Shown here: positions 10,691-22,452 of the stretch, in pieces
How positions within the stretch are numbered: position 1 is the stretch's first letter
Layout of the letters: every line of letters begins with the position of its first letter
NCBI GenBank assembly: GCA_002049455.2
Contig: KV918761.1
Location: 310,001 to 374,000, forward strand
DNA length: 64,000 nt
DNA from: Porphyra umbilicalis
Lineage: Eukaryota; Rhodophyta; Bangiophyceae; Bangiales; Bangiaceae
Direction: 5' to 3'
Translations under genes and position numbers: made by a program
The notes under the pieces: model-generated
Told to the model about the DNA's origin: nothing
Seen by the model: only the letters and a program-made list of their open reading frames with translations
Databases searched by the model: none

Positions 10691-11386
10691 GCCCCCATCG
10701 GCTGGTGCCGCCGGAGAGGGACCTCGCCGCGACTGAAGCTGCGTAAGAGTGGCGCCATGTGGCGGTGTGGTGGCCGCCACACCTGCGGTCGGTGTATTTG
10801 GCGTGGTCGGGCGGTTGGTTGGTTGGTCGGGACATGAAAGGAAGGTGATTTTTCTCGTTTTTCGTCCAGCAGCCACGGTGCCGCTAGTTGCCCGTTAGCC
10901 CCTCTCTTTATAAAGCCCAACGGGGTGACTCATTCCGGTCGCGCCCCGCTGTCTGGCATCAGTGCACGCACGGACAACACCACCCGCGGTCGTCCTCGCG
11001 CGCGTCCTCGCGCCCGACCTCGCGCTCGTCTTTGCGCTCGGCCTCGTCCCCGTCCTCACGCCCGGCCTCGCGCTCACCTGACGACGGACACGGTCGGCGG
11101 GTACAGCGCACGCCAACTCTCACAGCGTACGGCATCTTTGTTTACGCTTTGCTGTCATCACTCACTCCTCGTAACCCCTATTTCGCTGTGGCCACACGGT
11201 GACGGGGACTACACTAGGCAGGCGTGCACCCGCGGGGGCGGTGTGTGTTGTGAGTGACGTTGCCGACCTTTCATCCCCTTTCGTGGCCTCCTTGTTCTGG
11301 CGTGTCACAACGCACCGCAATCGTCTCGGTGCATGGGGCCATCTACTCTGTAAACCACTTTTCCCGTTCAACTGGAGCCGCCCATC
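10691..11386 (+). other. Upstream region of the 11387 ORF
   Basis: No gene. An imperfect 12-bp-type CCTCGCGC repeat occupies about 10985-11085. From 11150 the sequence is pyrimidine-rich and leads to the ATG at 11387, so it may hold promoter and 5' leader, but no TATA or other element stands out. Confidence 0.35.
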
Positions 11387-11692
11387 ATGCGCACTCGGAG
11401 TGACGCGGAGCCTCGCCGTGATTTCTTGGACCTGAGTGCCCCGGAGGTGTGTGATGCGGCCCGCGTCGCGCCTCCTAGTGAGTCTCGGGACTCTTTGGAT
11501 GAAGACGGTGACGTCGCCTTCGTGTACTCCCGCGGACCCTACACTGGCATCCAGGTCACTCGCGCAGATGTCCAGAGTTTGGACGCTGATCAGCAGGCCT
11601 GTGGAAGCCGAAACTTCCTTCCAGGATACGCAATCGCATATGTAAAAGCAGAGCGAATGGATCTCATGTTTTCTGCCAAGGGCTTAAATTGA
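11387..11692 (+). CDS. Short hypothetical ORF, possibly the start of a C48/ULP1 protease domain
   Basis: 101 codons from an ATG in good context. The segment YTGIQVTRADVQSLDADQQ (about residues 50-69) resembles the first strand and helix of ULP1/SENP peptidases (GI.VT..DL..L), but the usual LNDxIINFYL does not follow and the catalytic His, Asp and Cys are absent. It runs into the degenerate edge of the 116-bp satellite, so it may be a truncated gene or first exon. The family link is weak. Confidence 0.3.
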   Translation: MRTRSDAEPRRDFLDLSAPEVCDAARVAPPSESRDSLDEDGDVAFVYSRGPYTGIQVTRADVQSLDADQQACGSRNFLPGYAIAYVKAERMDLMFSAKGLN

Positions 11693-11869
11693 ACACGAAA
11701 AATGACAAACAAAAGACAGACCAGAAGCCAATCAGCAGTGTATCATTGTGTGACAAAATAAACGCTGGCGTCGATGTAGCACAGCGCTGGAAGTGTCTCA
11801 GTGGCTGATAAGGTGAACGGCATCCAGCTGTCCACCCCCACCCTCTGTTGACCGCCCTGCATAGCGACT
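11693..11869. other. AT-richer spacer before the satellite
   Basis: Short non-coding spacer with no recognised feature. Confidence 0.4.
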
Positions 11870-14800
11870 GCCTGACAATGACCAGCGCCAGCAATATAGA
11901 ATTGTCCCGCGGCACAGCCAATGCTCCCGTATCATGGCGCTCAGTTGCTCTGAGAAGAATCCTTCCTGAGCGCTTCGGCATAAGTTCGGTGCCATGAACA
12001 GCGCCTATCGGCAGAAAGACGTAGACCCCTATGCAAGAAAAACGGCTCTGACAACAAGCGCTGACATGGCCTGAGCAGCCTCCATGCCTAATATTGACGG
12101 GAAAACGGGCTACCATGACCAGCGCCTGCCGGCGGGAAAAGCCCCAAAACAAGACAAGCGGCTGTGGGACCGAGCGCTGACATGGCCTGAGCAGCCTCCA
12201 TGCCCATTTTTGACAGCAAAATGGGCTACCATGACCAGCGCCTGCCGGCGGGAAAAGCCCCAAAACACGACATGCGGCTGTGGGGCCGAGCGCTGACATG
12301 GCCTGAGCAGCCTCCATGCCCATTTTTGACAGCATAACAGGCTACCATGACCAGCGCCTGCCGGCAGGAAAAGCCGCAAAACAAGACATGCGGCTGTGGG
12401 ACCGAGCGCTGACGGGCCTGAGCAGCCTCCATGCCCATTTTTGACAGCAAAACAGGCTACCATGACCAGCGCCTGCCGGCGGGAAAAGTCCCAAAACAAG
12501 ACAAGCGGCTGTGGATCCGAGCGCTGACATGGCCTGAGCAGCCTCCATGCCCATTTTTGACAGCAAGATAGGCTACCATGACCAGCGCCTGCCGGCGCGA
12601 AAAGCCCCAAAACAAGACAAGCGGCTGCGGGACCAAGCGCTGACATGGCCTGAGCAGCCTCCATGCCAATTTTTGACAGCAAAACAGGCTACCATGACCA
12701 GCGCCTGCCGGCGAGAAAAGCCCCCAAACAAGACAAGCGGCTGTGGAACCGAGCGCTGACATGGCCTGAGCAGCCTCCATGCCCATTTCTGACAGCAAAA
12801 CAGGCTACCATGACAAGCGCCTGCCGGCGGGAAATGCCCCAAAACATGACAAGCGGCTGTGGAACCGAGCGCTGACATGGCCTGAGCAGCCTCCATGCCC
12901 ATTTCTGACAGCAAAACAGGCTACCATGACCAGCGCCTGCCGGCGGGAAAAGCCCCCAAGCATGACAAGCGGCTGTGGGACCGAGCGCTGACATGGCCTG
13001 AGCAGCCTCCATGCCCAGATTTGACAGCAAAACAGGCTACCATGACCAGCGCCTGCCGGCGGGAAAAGCCCCAAAACAAGACAAGCGGCTGTGGAACCGA
13101 GCGCTGACATGGCCTGAGCAGCCTCCATGCCCATTTTTGACGGCAAAACAGGCTACCATGACCACCGCCAGCCGGCAAGAAAAGCCCCCAAACAAGACAA
13201 GCGGCTGTGGAACCGAGCGCTGACATGGCCTGAGCAGCCACCATACCTATTTCTGAAAGCAAAACAGGCTACCATGACCAGCGCCTGCCGGTAGGAAAAG
13301 CCCCAAAACAAGACCAGCGGCTGTGGGACCGAGCGCTGACATGGCCTGAGCAGCCTCCATGCCCATTTTTGACAGCAAGATAGGCTACCATGACCAGCGC
13401 CTGCTGACGGGAAAAGCCCCAAAACAAGACAAGAGGCTGTGGGACCGAGCGTCGACATGGCCTGAGCAGCCTCCATGCCCATTTTTGACAGCAAAGCAGG
13501 CTACCATGACCAGCGCCTGCCGGCGGGAAAAGCCCCCAAACAAGACAAGCGGCTGTGGAACCGAGCGTAGACATGGCCTGAGCAGCCTCCACGCCCATTT
13601 CTGACAGCAAAATGGGCTACCATGACAAGCGCCTGCCGGCGGGAAATGCCCCAAAACAAGACAAGCGGCTGTGGAACCGAGCGCTGACATGGCCTGAGCA
13701 GCCTCCATGCCCATTTTTGACAGCAAGATAGGCTACCACGACCAGCGCCTGCCGACGGGAAAAGCCCCAAAACAAGACAAGAGGCTGTGGGACCGAGCGT
13801 CGACATGGCCTGAGCAGCCTCCATGCCCATTTCTGACGGCAACATGGGCTACCATGACAAGCGCCTGCCGGCGGGAAATGCCCCAAAACAAGACAAGCGG
13901 CTGTGGAACCGAGCGCTGACATTGCCTGAGCAGCCTCCATGCCCATATTTGACAGCAAGATAGGCTACCATGACCAGCGCCTGCCGGCGGAAAAAGTCCC
14001 CAAACAAGACAAGCGGCTGTGAGACCGAGCGCTGACATGGCCTGAGCAGCCACCATGCCCAGTTTTGACAGCAAAACAGGCTACCATGACCAGCGCCTGC
14101 CGGCGGGAAAAGCCCCAAAACAAGACAAGCGGCTGTGGGACCGAGCGCTGACTTGGCCTGAGCAGCCACCATACCTATTTCTGAAAGCAAAACAGGCTAC
14201 CATGACCAGCGCCTGCCGACGGGAAAAGCCCCAAAACAAGACAAGAGGCTGTGGGACCGAGCGTCGACATGGCCTGAGCAGCCTCCATGCCCATTTTTGA
14301 CAGCAAAACAGGCTACCATGACCAGCGCCTGCCGGCGGGAAAAGCCCCCAAACAGGACAAGCGGCTGTGGAACCGAGCGCTGACATGGCCTGAGCAGCCT
14401 CCATGCCCATTTCTGCCAGCAAAATGGGCTACCATGACAAGCGCCTGCCGGCGGGAAAAGCCCCAAAACAAGACAAGCGGCTGTGGAACCGAGCGCTGTT
14501 ATGGCCTGAGCAGCCTCCATGCCCATTTTTGACAGCAAGATAGGCTACCATGACCAGCGCCTGCCGGCGGAAAAAGTCCCCAAACAAGACAAGCGGCTGT
14601 GAGACCGAGCGCTGACATGGCCTGAGCAGCCACCATGCCCAGTTTTGACAGCAAAACAGGCTACCATGACCAGCGCCTGCCGGCGGGAAAAGCCCCAAAA
14701 CAAGACAAGCGGCTGTGGGACCGAGCGCTGACATGGCCTGAGCAGCCACCATACCTATTTCTGAAAGCAAAACAGGCTACCATGACCAGCGCCTGCCGAC

Positions 14801-17800
14801 GGGAAAAGCCCCAAAACAAGACAAGAGGCTGTGGGACCGAGCGTCGACATGGCCTGAGCAGCCTCCATGCCCATTTTTGCCAGCAAGATAGGCTACCACG
14901 ACCAGCGCCTGCCGACGGGAAAAGCCCCAAAACAAGACAAGAGGCTGTGGGACCGAGCGTCGACATGGCCTGAGCAGCCTCCATGCCCATTTCTGCCAGC
15001 AAAATGGGCTACCATGACAAGCGCCTGCCGGCGGGAAAAGCCCCAAAACAAGACAAGCGGCTGTGGAACCGAGCGCTGTTATGGCCTGAGCAGCCTCCAT
15101 GCCCATTTTTGACAGCAAGATAGGCTACCATGACCAGCGCCTGCCGGCGGGAAAAGCCCCAAAACAAGACAAGCGGCTGTGGGACCGAGCGCTGACATGG
15201 CCTGAGCAGCCTCCGTGCCCATTTTTGACAGCAAAAATAGGCAACCATGACCAGCGCCTGCCGGCAGGAAAAGCCCGGCAACAAGACAAGCGGCTTTGGG
15301 ACCGTGCGCTGACGTGGCCTGAGCAGCCTCCATGCCCATTTTTGACAGCAAGACAGGCCACCATGACCAGCGCCTGCCGGCGGGAAATGCGCAAAACAAG
15401 ACAAGCGGCTGTGGAACCGCGCGCTGACATGCCCTGAGCAGCCTACATGCCCATTTTTGACAGCAAGACAGGCTACCAAGACCAGCGCCTGCCGGCGGGA
15501 AAAGCCCCAAAACAAGACAAGCGGCTGTGGGACCGAGCGCTGACATGGCCTGAGCAGCCACCATACCTATTTCTGAAAACAAAACAGGCTACCATGACCA
15601 GCGCCTGCCGGCAGGAAAAGCCCCAAAACAAGACAAGCGGCTGTGGGACCGAGCGCAGACATGGCCTGAGCAGCCTCCATGCCCATTTCTGACAGCAAAA
15701 AAAGGCTACCATGACCAGCGCCTGCCGGCGCGAAAAGCCCCAAAACAAGACAAGCGGCTGCGGGACCGAGCGCTGACATGGCCTGAGCAGCCTCCATGCC
15801 CTTTTTGGCAGCAAAACAGGCTACCATGACCAGCCCGTGCCGGCAGGAAAAGCCCCAAAACAAGACAAGCGGCTGTGGGACCGAGCGTTGACATGGCCTG
15901 AGAAGCCTCCATGCCCATTTTTGACAGCAAAACAGGCTACCATGACCAGCGCCTGCCGGCAGGAAAAGCCCCAAAACAAGACAAGCGGCTTTGGGACCGA
16001 GCGCTGACATGGCCTGAGCAGCCTCCATGCCCATTCCTGACAGCAAAAACAGGCTACCATGACCAGCGCCTGCCGCCGGGAAAAGCCCCAAAACAAGACA
16101 AGCGGCTGTGGGACCGAGCGCTGACATGGCCTGAGCAGCCTCCATGCCCATTTTTGACAGCAAGATAGTCTACCATGACCAGCGCCTGCCAGCGCGAAAA
16201 GCCCCAAAACAAGACAAGCGGCTGTGGGACCGAGCGTTGACATGGCCTGAGCAGCCTCCATGCCCATTTTTGACGGCAAAACAGGCTACCATGACCAGCG
16301 CCTGCCGGCGGGAAAAGCCCCAAAACAAGACAAGCGGCTGTCGGACCGAGTGCTGACATGGCCTGAGCAGCCTACATGCCCTTTTCTGACAGCAAAACAG
16401 GCTACCATGACCAGCGCCTGCCGGCGGGAAAAGCCCCCAAACAAGACAAGCGGCTGTGGAATTGAGCGCTGACATGGCCTGAGCAGCCTCGATGCCTATT
16501 TCTGACAGCAAAATGGGCTACCATGACAAGCGCCTGCCGGTGGGAAATGCCCCAAAACAAGACAAGCGGCTGTGGAACCGAGCGCTGACATGGCCTGAGC
16601 AGCCACCATACCTATTTTTGACGGCAAAACAGGCTACCATGACCAGCGCCAGCCGGCGGGAAAAGCCCCAAAACAAGACAAGCGGCTGTGGGACCGAGTG
16701 CTGACATGGCCTGAGCAGCCACCATACCTATTTCTGAAAGCAAAACAGGCTACCATGACCAGCACCTGCCGGCAGAAAATGCCCCAACACAAGACAAGCG
16801 GCTGTGGGACCGAGCGCTGACATGGCCTGAGCAGCCTCCATGCCCATTTCTGACAGCAAAACAGGCTACCATGACAAGCGCCTGCCGGCGGGAAAAGCCC
16901 CAAAACAAGACAAGCGGCTGTGGGACCGAGCGCTGACATGGCCTGAGCAGCCTCCATGCCCATTTTTGACAGCAAAACAGGCTACCATGACCAGCGCCTG
17001 CCGACGGGAAAAGCCCCAAAACAAGACAAGAGGCTGTGGGACCGAGCGTAGACATGGCCTGAGCAGCCTCCATGCCCATTTTTGACAGCAAAACAGGCTA
17101 CCATGACCAGCGCCTGCCGGCGGGAAGAGCCCCCAAACAAGACAAGCGGCTGTGGAACCGAGCGCTGACATGGCCTGAGCAGCCTCCATGCCCATTTCTG
17201 ACAGCAAAATGGGCTACCATGACAAGCGCCTGCCGGCGGGAAAAGCCCCAAAACAAGACAAGCGGCTGTGGAACCGAGCGCTGACATGGCCTGAGCAGCC
17301 TCCATGCCCATTTTTGACAGCAAAACAGGCTACCATGACCAGCGCCTGCCGGCGGGAAAAGCCCCAAAACAAGACAAGCGGCTGTGGGACCGTGCGCTGA
17401 CATGACCTGAGCAGCCTCCATGCCCATTTCTGACAGCAAAAACAGGCTACCATGACCAGCGCCAGCCGGCGGGAAAAGCCCCCAAACAAGACAAGCGGCT
17501 GTGGAACCGAGCGCTGACATGGCCTGAGCAGCCTCCATGCCCATATTTGACAGCAAAACAGGCTACCATGACCAGCGCCTGCCGACGGGAAAAGCCCCAA
17601 AACAAGACAAGAGGCTGTGGGACCGAGCGTCGACATGGCCTGAGCAGCCTCCATGCCAATTTCTGACGGCAAAACAGGCTACCATGACCAGCGCCTGCCG
17701 GCGGGAAAAGCCCCAAAACCAGACAAGCGGCTGTGGAACCGAGCGCTGACATGGCCTGAGCAGCCTCCATGCCCATTTTTGACAGCAAGACAAGCTACCA

Positions 17801-18640
17801 TGACCAGCGCCTGCCGGCGGGAAATGCCCCGAAACAAGACAAGCGGCTGTGGGACCGAGCGCTGACATGGCCTGAGCAGCCACCATACCTTTTTCTGAAA
17901 ACAAAACAGGCTACCATGACCAGCGCCTGCCGGCGCGAAAAGCCCCAAAACAAGACAAGCGGCTGTGGGACCGAGCGCTGACATGGCCTGAGCAGCCTCC
18001 ATGCCCATTTCTGACAGCAAAAATAGGCTACCATGACCAGCGCCTGCCGGCGCGAAAAGCCCCAAAACAAGACAAGAGGCTGTGGGACCGAGCGCTGACA
18101 TGGCCTGAGCAGCCTCCATGCCCATTTTGGCAGCAAAACAGGCTACGATGACCAGCCCGTGCCGGCCGGAAAAGCCCCAAAACAAGACAAGCGGCTGCGG
18201 GACCGAGCGTTGACATGGCCTGAGCAGCCTCCATACCTATTTTTGACAGCAAAACAGGCTACCATGACCAGCGCCTGCCGGCAGGAAAAGCCCCAAAACA
18301 AGACAAGCGGCTGTGGAACCGAGCGCTGACATGGCCTGAGCAGCCCCCATACCCATTTTTGACAGCAAAACAGGCTACCATGACCAGCGCCTGCCGGCGA
18401 GAAAAGCCCCAAAACAAGACAAGCGGCTGTGGAACCGAGCGCTGACATGGCCTGAGCAGCCTCCATGCCCATTTCTGACAGCAAAATGGGCTACCATGAC
18501 AAGCGCCTGCCGGCGGGAAAAGCCCCAAAATAAGACAAGCGGCTGTGGGACCGAGCGCTGACATGGCCTGAGCAGCCTCCATGCCCATTTTTGACTGCAA
18601 AACAGGATACCATGACAATCGCCTGCCGGCAGGGATCCTC
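11870..18640. repeat. 116-bp tandem satellite, about 58 units
   Basis: Consensus unit of 116 bp, readable from CATGCCCATTTTTGACAGC through GCGCCTGCCGGCGGGAAAA to GACATGGCCTGAGCAGCCTC. The first two units (from about 11870) and the last one (to about 18640) are diverged; the middle is much more uniform, with one-base length variants. Variant units (for example those carrying CACCATACCTATTTCTGAAA) are interspersed. The unit is not a multiple of three, so the overlapping 113-residue minus-strand frames are by-products, not proteins. It looks like a classical satellite maintained by unequal exchange; a centromeric or heterochromatic role is possible but not shown. Confidence 0.95.
13939..15098. 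repeat. 580-bp higher-order duplication (5 x 116 bp) inside the satellite
   Basis: Units 1, 2, 3 and 5 of 13939-14518 recur in the same order in 14519-15098 with only one or two base differences: the GTGAGACCGAGC variant lies at 14020 and 14600, and the GCTGTTATGG variant at 14494 and 15074, both exactly 580 bp apart. The fourth unit differs, so a later exchange has replaced it. Confidence 0.85.
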
Positions 18641-19572
18641 CTAAAGCACGTCTGGCGGGGCAGGGACTCAGCTCTTGTATCCACGAGAATGGTACAATCC
18701 AGTGCGGCCGCGAACGCAACTTGACATCGAGTATGATATCACAATGGCAATGGCAGGTTTTACACCTGCAGAACATGAGTTTCCTTGTGACCGTAACCAC
18801 CCAGTAACCGAGTTAATGCACTTCGGGAAAGCTTCCCATCTCAAGTGGCACCCGTCAGTTCATCTATAATGACTATATCATGACTGTAGGACTTCCACCT
18901 TGGTTGATCGTTCCCAGTCGAGCGATCGCGCTGATTGACACGTGCAAACACGCCGATTCTCATCGCTCGATTGAGATACAAGAGACCGATCGACTGCAAT
19001 GTCAATCAATCGATCTGTTTACTAGTGCTGATTAGATCACACTTAATCTTAGTGTGATTTGGACTTCCCCTCCCTGCTTCCCGTCCTTTTAATTGCGTTT
19101 CCTGGCAGGGATAACTAGGCGTGTAGGGGGGCAGGCACCGTCCGGGCCCTGTGACCCTTGTGGCAGGACAGTCCTTCTTAGCCACGTCACTTTATTCGCT
19201 GTTAGCGTCATCGCGACCCTTCCGAAGTCGACACGCCCTCAGATCCCTGAGGACACGAATGCAGACTGCCACCTCTGAAACGGAGAGCAGGTCCCGTGAT
19301 CTAAGTATATGTGTGCATCACTACACTTTGAGAGCACCCTGTCCTACAGGCCAGGGAATATAGTAGTTTGTACATCATTTATTCCAACATGTTTCCCAAC
19401 AAAGCGCTGTCATCGAGAAGGCCACGGGTCTCGTGCGTCTCCACCTCTCTACTTGCAGCGTCGGACGTGCCTGCTGCGTTGCTCGCCAATAGAGGGTAAC
19501 CGCTACACGAGAGCTCGTTGTCCTGTTCTCTCCCCTCTTGGGCTTTGTCTCCCTCAGCTTCTTGCGGCCATT
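18641..19572. other. Intergenic region upstream of UBL5, with a small hairpin
   Basis: Lower GC than its surroundings between about 18720 and 19080. Contains the inverted repeat ATCACACT/AGTGTGAT (19036-19043 and 19051-19058, 7-base loop). The last 400 bases probably hold the UBL5 promoter and leader; no canonical motif is visible. Confidence 0.4.
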
Positions 19573-20292
19573 ATGATTGATGTCATCTGTGACGACCGTC
19601 TGGGTACGTTGCGTGCTTCCTTCTCGCATGATGTTGCCGCGCTAACACGCTGCGCTATTGAAGATGTGCTATGCTGCTCTTGTTTTCGTGCTACTCCCAG
19701 CGCGTGGTTAGCCGAGCCGCACGTCATGCCAGGTCTACATGCAGGGTTGCGCATCCGCTCTCCACCTTGTTCGGTCTCCGCTAACGTGCTCTACCCCTTC
19801 TGGCGAGCATTCTAGTCTGCATTGCTTTTGCCTGTCCATCCTTCCCTTTTGCATACGTTGCTTGGCTGTGTTCCGCTCTTCCACGTCCCCAGGCGTCAAG
19901 CTCAGAGTCAGGTGCAACCCCGACGACACCATTGCTGACCTCAAGAAGCTGATTGCGGCTCAGACGGGAACGCGAGCCGAAAAGCTTCGCATCCAAAAGT
20001 TCTACACTGTGTACAAGGACCACATCATGTTGTCGTACGTTTCCTCTAGGGTTTCCAGTCGGGGGGGTAACACAGCAAGTTCGCAAGCCGTGATTGGTTT
20101 GTTGTTCAGCCATGCTGTTGTGATCGCGACGGTCATTGGTTCTTGTCTGACTCGTTGCGCTGCTGTGTCTCTTCGTGAGGTTTTGGCACCTGCCCTTTGC
20201 TTGTTGCGTTCGCTCCCTCTCCTTTTTTTTTTACTCGCCGCAGGGACTATGAGATTAAGCACGGGACGGAGGTGGAAATCTACTACGACTAG
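19573..20292 (+). CDS. UBL5: Ubiquitin-like protein 5 (UBL5/Hub1), three exons
   Basis: Exons 19573-19603, 19893-20034 and 20244-20292 join to 73 codons plus TAG. Introns are 289 and 209 bp with GTACGT donors and CAG acceptors, in phases 1 and 2. The product starts [11 protein letters not shown], continues [18 protein letters not shown] and ends [15 protein letters not shown]. That matches the 73-residue Hub1/UBL5 family along its whole length, including the C-terminal tyrosine pair plus one residue in place of a Gly-Gly conjugation tail. In yeasts and animals Hub1 binds the spliceosomal protein Snu66 non-covalently and tunes 5' splice-site choice; that role is known for the family and inferred here. 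Splicing restores the family's exact length, which also shows that TAG is a normal stop in this genome. It lies immediately upstream of a PAPS-transporter fragment. Confidence 0.95.
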
Positions 20293-20320
20293 AGGGCCGT
20301 GTGGATCGCAGTTGTGTACC

Positions 20321-20620
20321 CTGGTGCAGGCGTTGGCCAATCGCTTAGTCGCCTCCTTCCTGGCGGTCTGCATGCTGCTGTACCGCGGCTCGGGTGAGCT
20401 CCGCAACAAGCCCCCCATCTTCAAGTACCTGATGCTTTTCGTCTCCAACCTCATCATCTTCAGCTGCCAGTACGAGGCGCTCCAGTGGGTGCCCTTCCCG
20501 ACCCAGTCACTGGCCAAGTGTGCCCAAATGATCCCCGACAAGCTGGTCCCCGTCAAGCTGATCCCCGTCAAGCTGATCCCGGTTATCACGTGTGGCTTTG
20601 TGCTTCGCGGACTGGTTGGC
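20321..20620 (+). pseudogene. PAPS transporter (SLC35B2-like) gene fragment
   Basis: Starting 28 bp after the UBL5 stop, one frame encodes [20 protein letters not shown], then [15 protein letters not shown], then [19 protein letters not shown]. The last block is the signature of Golgi 3'-phosphoadenosine-5'-phosphosulfate transporters (compare CQYEALKFVSFPTQVLAK), multi-pass proteins that supply the sulfate donor to Golgi sulfotransferases. At AQMIP the frame runs into a 15-bp unit (AAGCTGATCCCCGTC) repeated about three times at 20537-20585, adding residues absent from the family. No upstream half (about 200 residues) is visible, and UBL5 occupies its place. CAG at 20327-20329 could be a splice acceptor. 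I call it a fragment; a spliced gene with distant exons is the alternative. Confidence 0.65.
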
Positions 20621-21566
20621 CCCATCCTCCGTTGTTTTGACATATCTGATGCGGCGGGCGTGTGTGCATCACGGCGTCCTCTCCCCCTTCCTCTCATCCA
20701 CGCCAGCTGCTGCCAAGCAGCTGTTGCGCCACAGCGCCCCGGCACTGGTCGTGGTGGCGCCGAGTTGACCCCGACCTAGGCGGCGCGCTCGGCGTCGCCG
20801 TCACAGAGCCGCCCCTTCGGTTTGGTGCCGGTAGTGCGTCGGTCGTACCGCCGCACCACGTGTGCGCGGAGTGCCCCGGTGGCGTTGAGGCGGTGGTACC
20901 ACCCCCGCCCCGTGCGGCGGATGGCGGTCACCCCCACGCTGAGGAAGGTGCTCGCCATGCGGGGAAGGCGTACCACTTCCACACGCGGAGACGCAGCGCC
21001 GGTGGACTGTGGGGGGGCTAGGAAGACGACCCAATGATGGGTGCCAGTGCGTTCGCCTCGCACGACATCTTCGTGTTTTAACACTTTCGACTCCAGGAGT
21101 GCAGGGGGAGACGAGATCAAGAAACAGAAAAGCAAGCACATAAATCAGCAGCAGGCCCGCCGCGACGCGCGCGAGCCAAAGCGACGCGCGAGACGCGGTG
21201 CGGCCGTCACGCCCGGGCTGTCGGGCTGCTCAGGTCGTGCGGCTGCCCACGGGAAGGGGGGCGCCGCACGGTTTTAGCAACCCGGTTGCGAACAACTCGC
21301 TCTCCAACGGCCCCCCCCGTGCGCCAGCCACAACAACGCAAGCGCGGGGCGGCCGACGGAGCGGCCGACCCCGCGCGCGCCGGCGGGTGGCAGACGCGAC
21401 GACAGGCGGAGCCGTCGTGGCACGATCGCCTCGGGGACGTGCCGCGCGCTGTCGGCGGGGGTGGGGATTAAGTAGGGACTGGATTGCACGCCCGTTTTGG
21501 ATCTGGCCGACGCAAATCAAAAGTGCAGCCGCGCCTACCGATGCCTCCCGGGTGCCGGTGCTGCCA
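20621..21566. other. GC-rich intergenic region
   Basis: Open shadow frames on both strands (for example minus 21141-20776), none recognised. No RNA gene seen. Confidence 0.4.
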
Positions 21567-21625
21567 GCGCAGTGCACCTCGTTGCTGGATCCACCACGAG
21601 CCTCGTTTTCCCCCAAATCGCTCGT
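21567..21625 (+). repeat. Left arm of 59-bp inverted repeat
   Basis: Begins GCGCAGTGCACCTCGTTGCT. Matches the reverse complement of 31401-31459 at 57 of 59 positions. Confidence 0.9.
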
Positions 21626-21647
21626 CAAAAACTTGCACGACCCCTCG

Positions 21648-21681
21648 TAAGAGCACACCCAACAACGTCTTCCCCAAGTTC
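21648..21681 (+). repeat. Left arm of internal inverted repeat
   Basis: Core ACCCAACAACGTCTTCCCCA matches the reverse complement of 30374-30407 with very few differences. A third, weaker copy lies at about 30190-30225 in the same orientation as the right arm. Confidence 0.85.
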
Positions 21682-22452
21682 AAATAAGCTGACGTGTCAG
21701 AAGCGTGTCTCATAAATGTGCCACGTGCCATAATTTCAGCTGTTGGGGATGGGGAGGGTCCCCCAAAACGCTCAGATAGAACTTGAATACAGTTAATGTG
21801 AATCGGACAAGTCCTCGGACATTCATGCGTCAGAAATGGGGGGAGGCACCCCGTCCCCCATTTTCTCACCGATTTGGGGGGACCCGCTGCTCCTCCCCAT
21901 TTTTTCCTGGCGTGCCATTGGCTGTTGCAGATTCAGGTCCTTTCGGAAAACGAGCTCAAGTGGCATGATCAGATTTGAAATCTTACGGCCCGATACTGGC
22001 GCTTTCCGGGGCCGTCTACGATCTCGGCGATCACTATCGAGACCCAGAAAAGCCTGAACGAGTCTGACCGTTTCAGGACCCCCCATTCGACGCACGTTGG
22101 GGGTGCGGTGGGTCGCTCCGCTGCCGCTCTCGGTGGCGCGCACAGCGTGAATCAGGGCACGGCGGCGGTATCCCCAGGCACTGGTTTCCGCAGCCTCGCG
22201 AGATCGATTCTGTCCGTGCTCGCGGCGGGGGGTTGGGGACGTTGGAGGCTGGGAGATGGGATAAACTTGTGGGCCTGTCGGAGGGGGCAGTGGGACGAGG
22301 TCCTTTTGGCGCCCTGCGGCGTGATTGTGTGACGGCGACAGGCGCGTCGCGACGCCCGTGTCCACGGACGACGTCACCGTCGACGACACCGTCTTCTTCC
22401 CACGATAGACGATCCACTCGACGTTTCTGCGGATGCGATCCTGGCGGACCCC
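21682..22452 (+). other. Left subterminal and leader region of the Harbinger element
   Basis: No gene. G- and C-tracts around 21840-21905; the last 100 bases lead into CCCCATGGACGGC at the transposase start. Probably promoter and leader. Confidence 0.4.

Noticed and set aside
11870-18640. Dozens of overlapping frames of about 113 codons on the minus strand (and 70-81 on the plus) that look like a protein family
   Set aside because: They repeat every 116 bp, not a multiple of three, and each ends when the shifting frame meets the same stop. They are products of the satellite unit.
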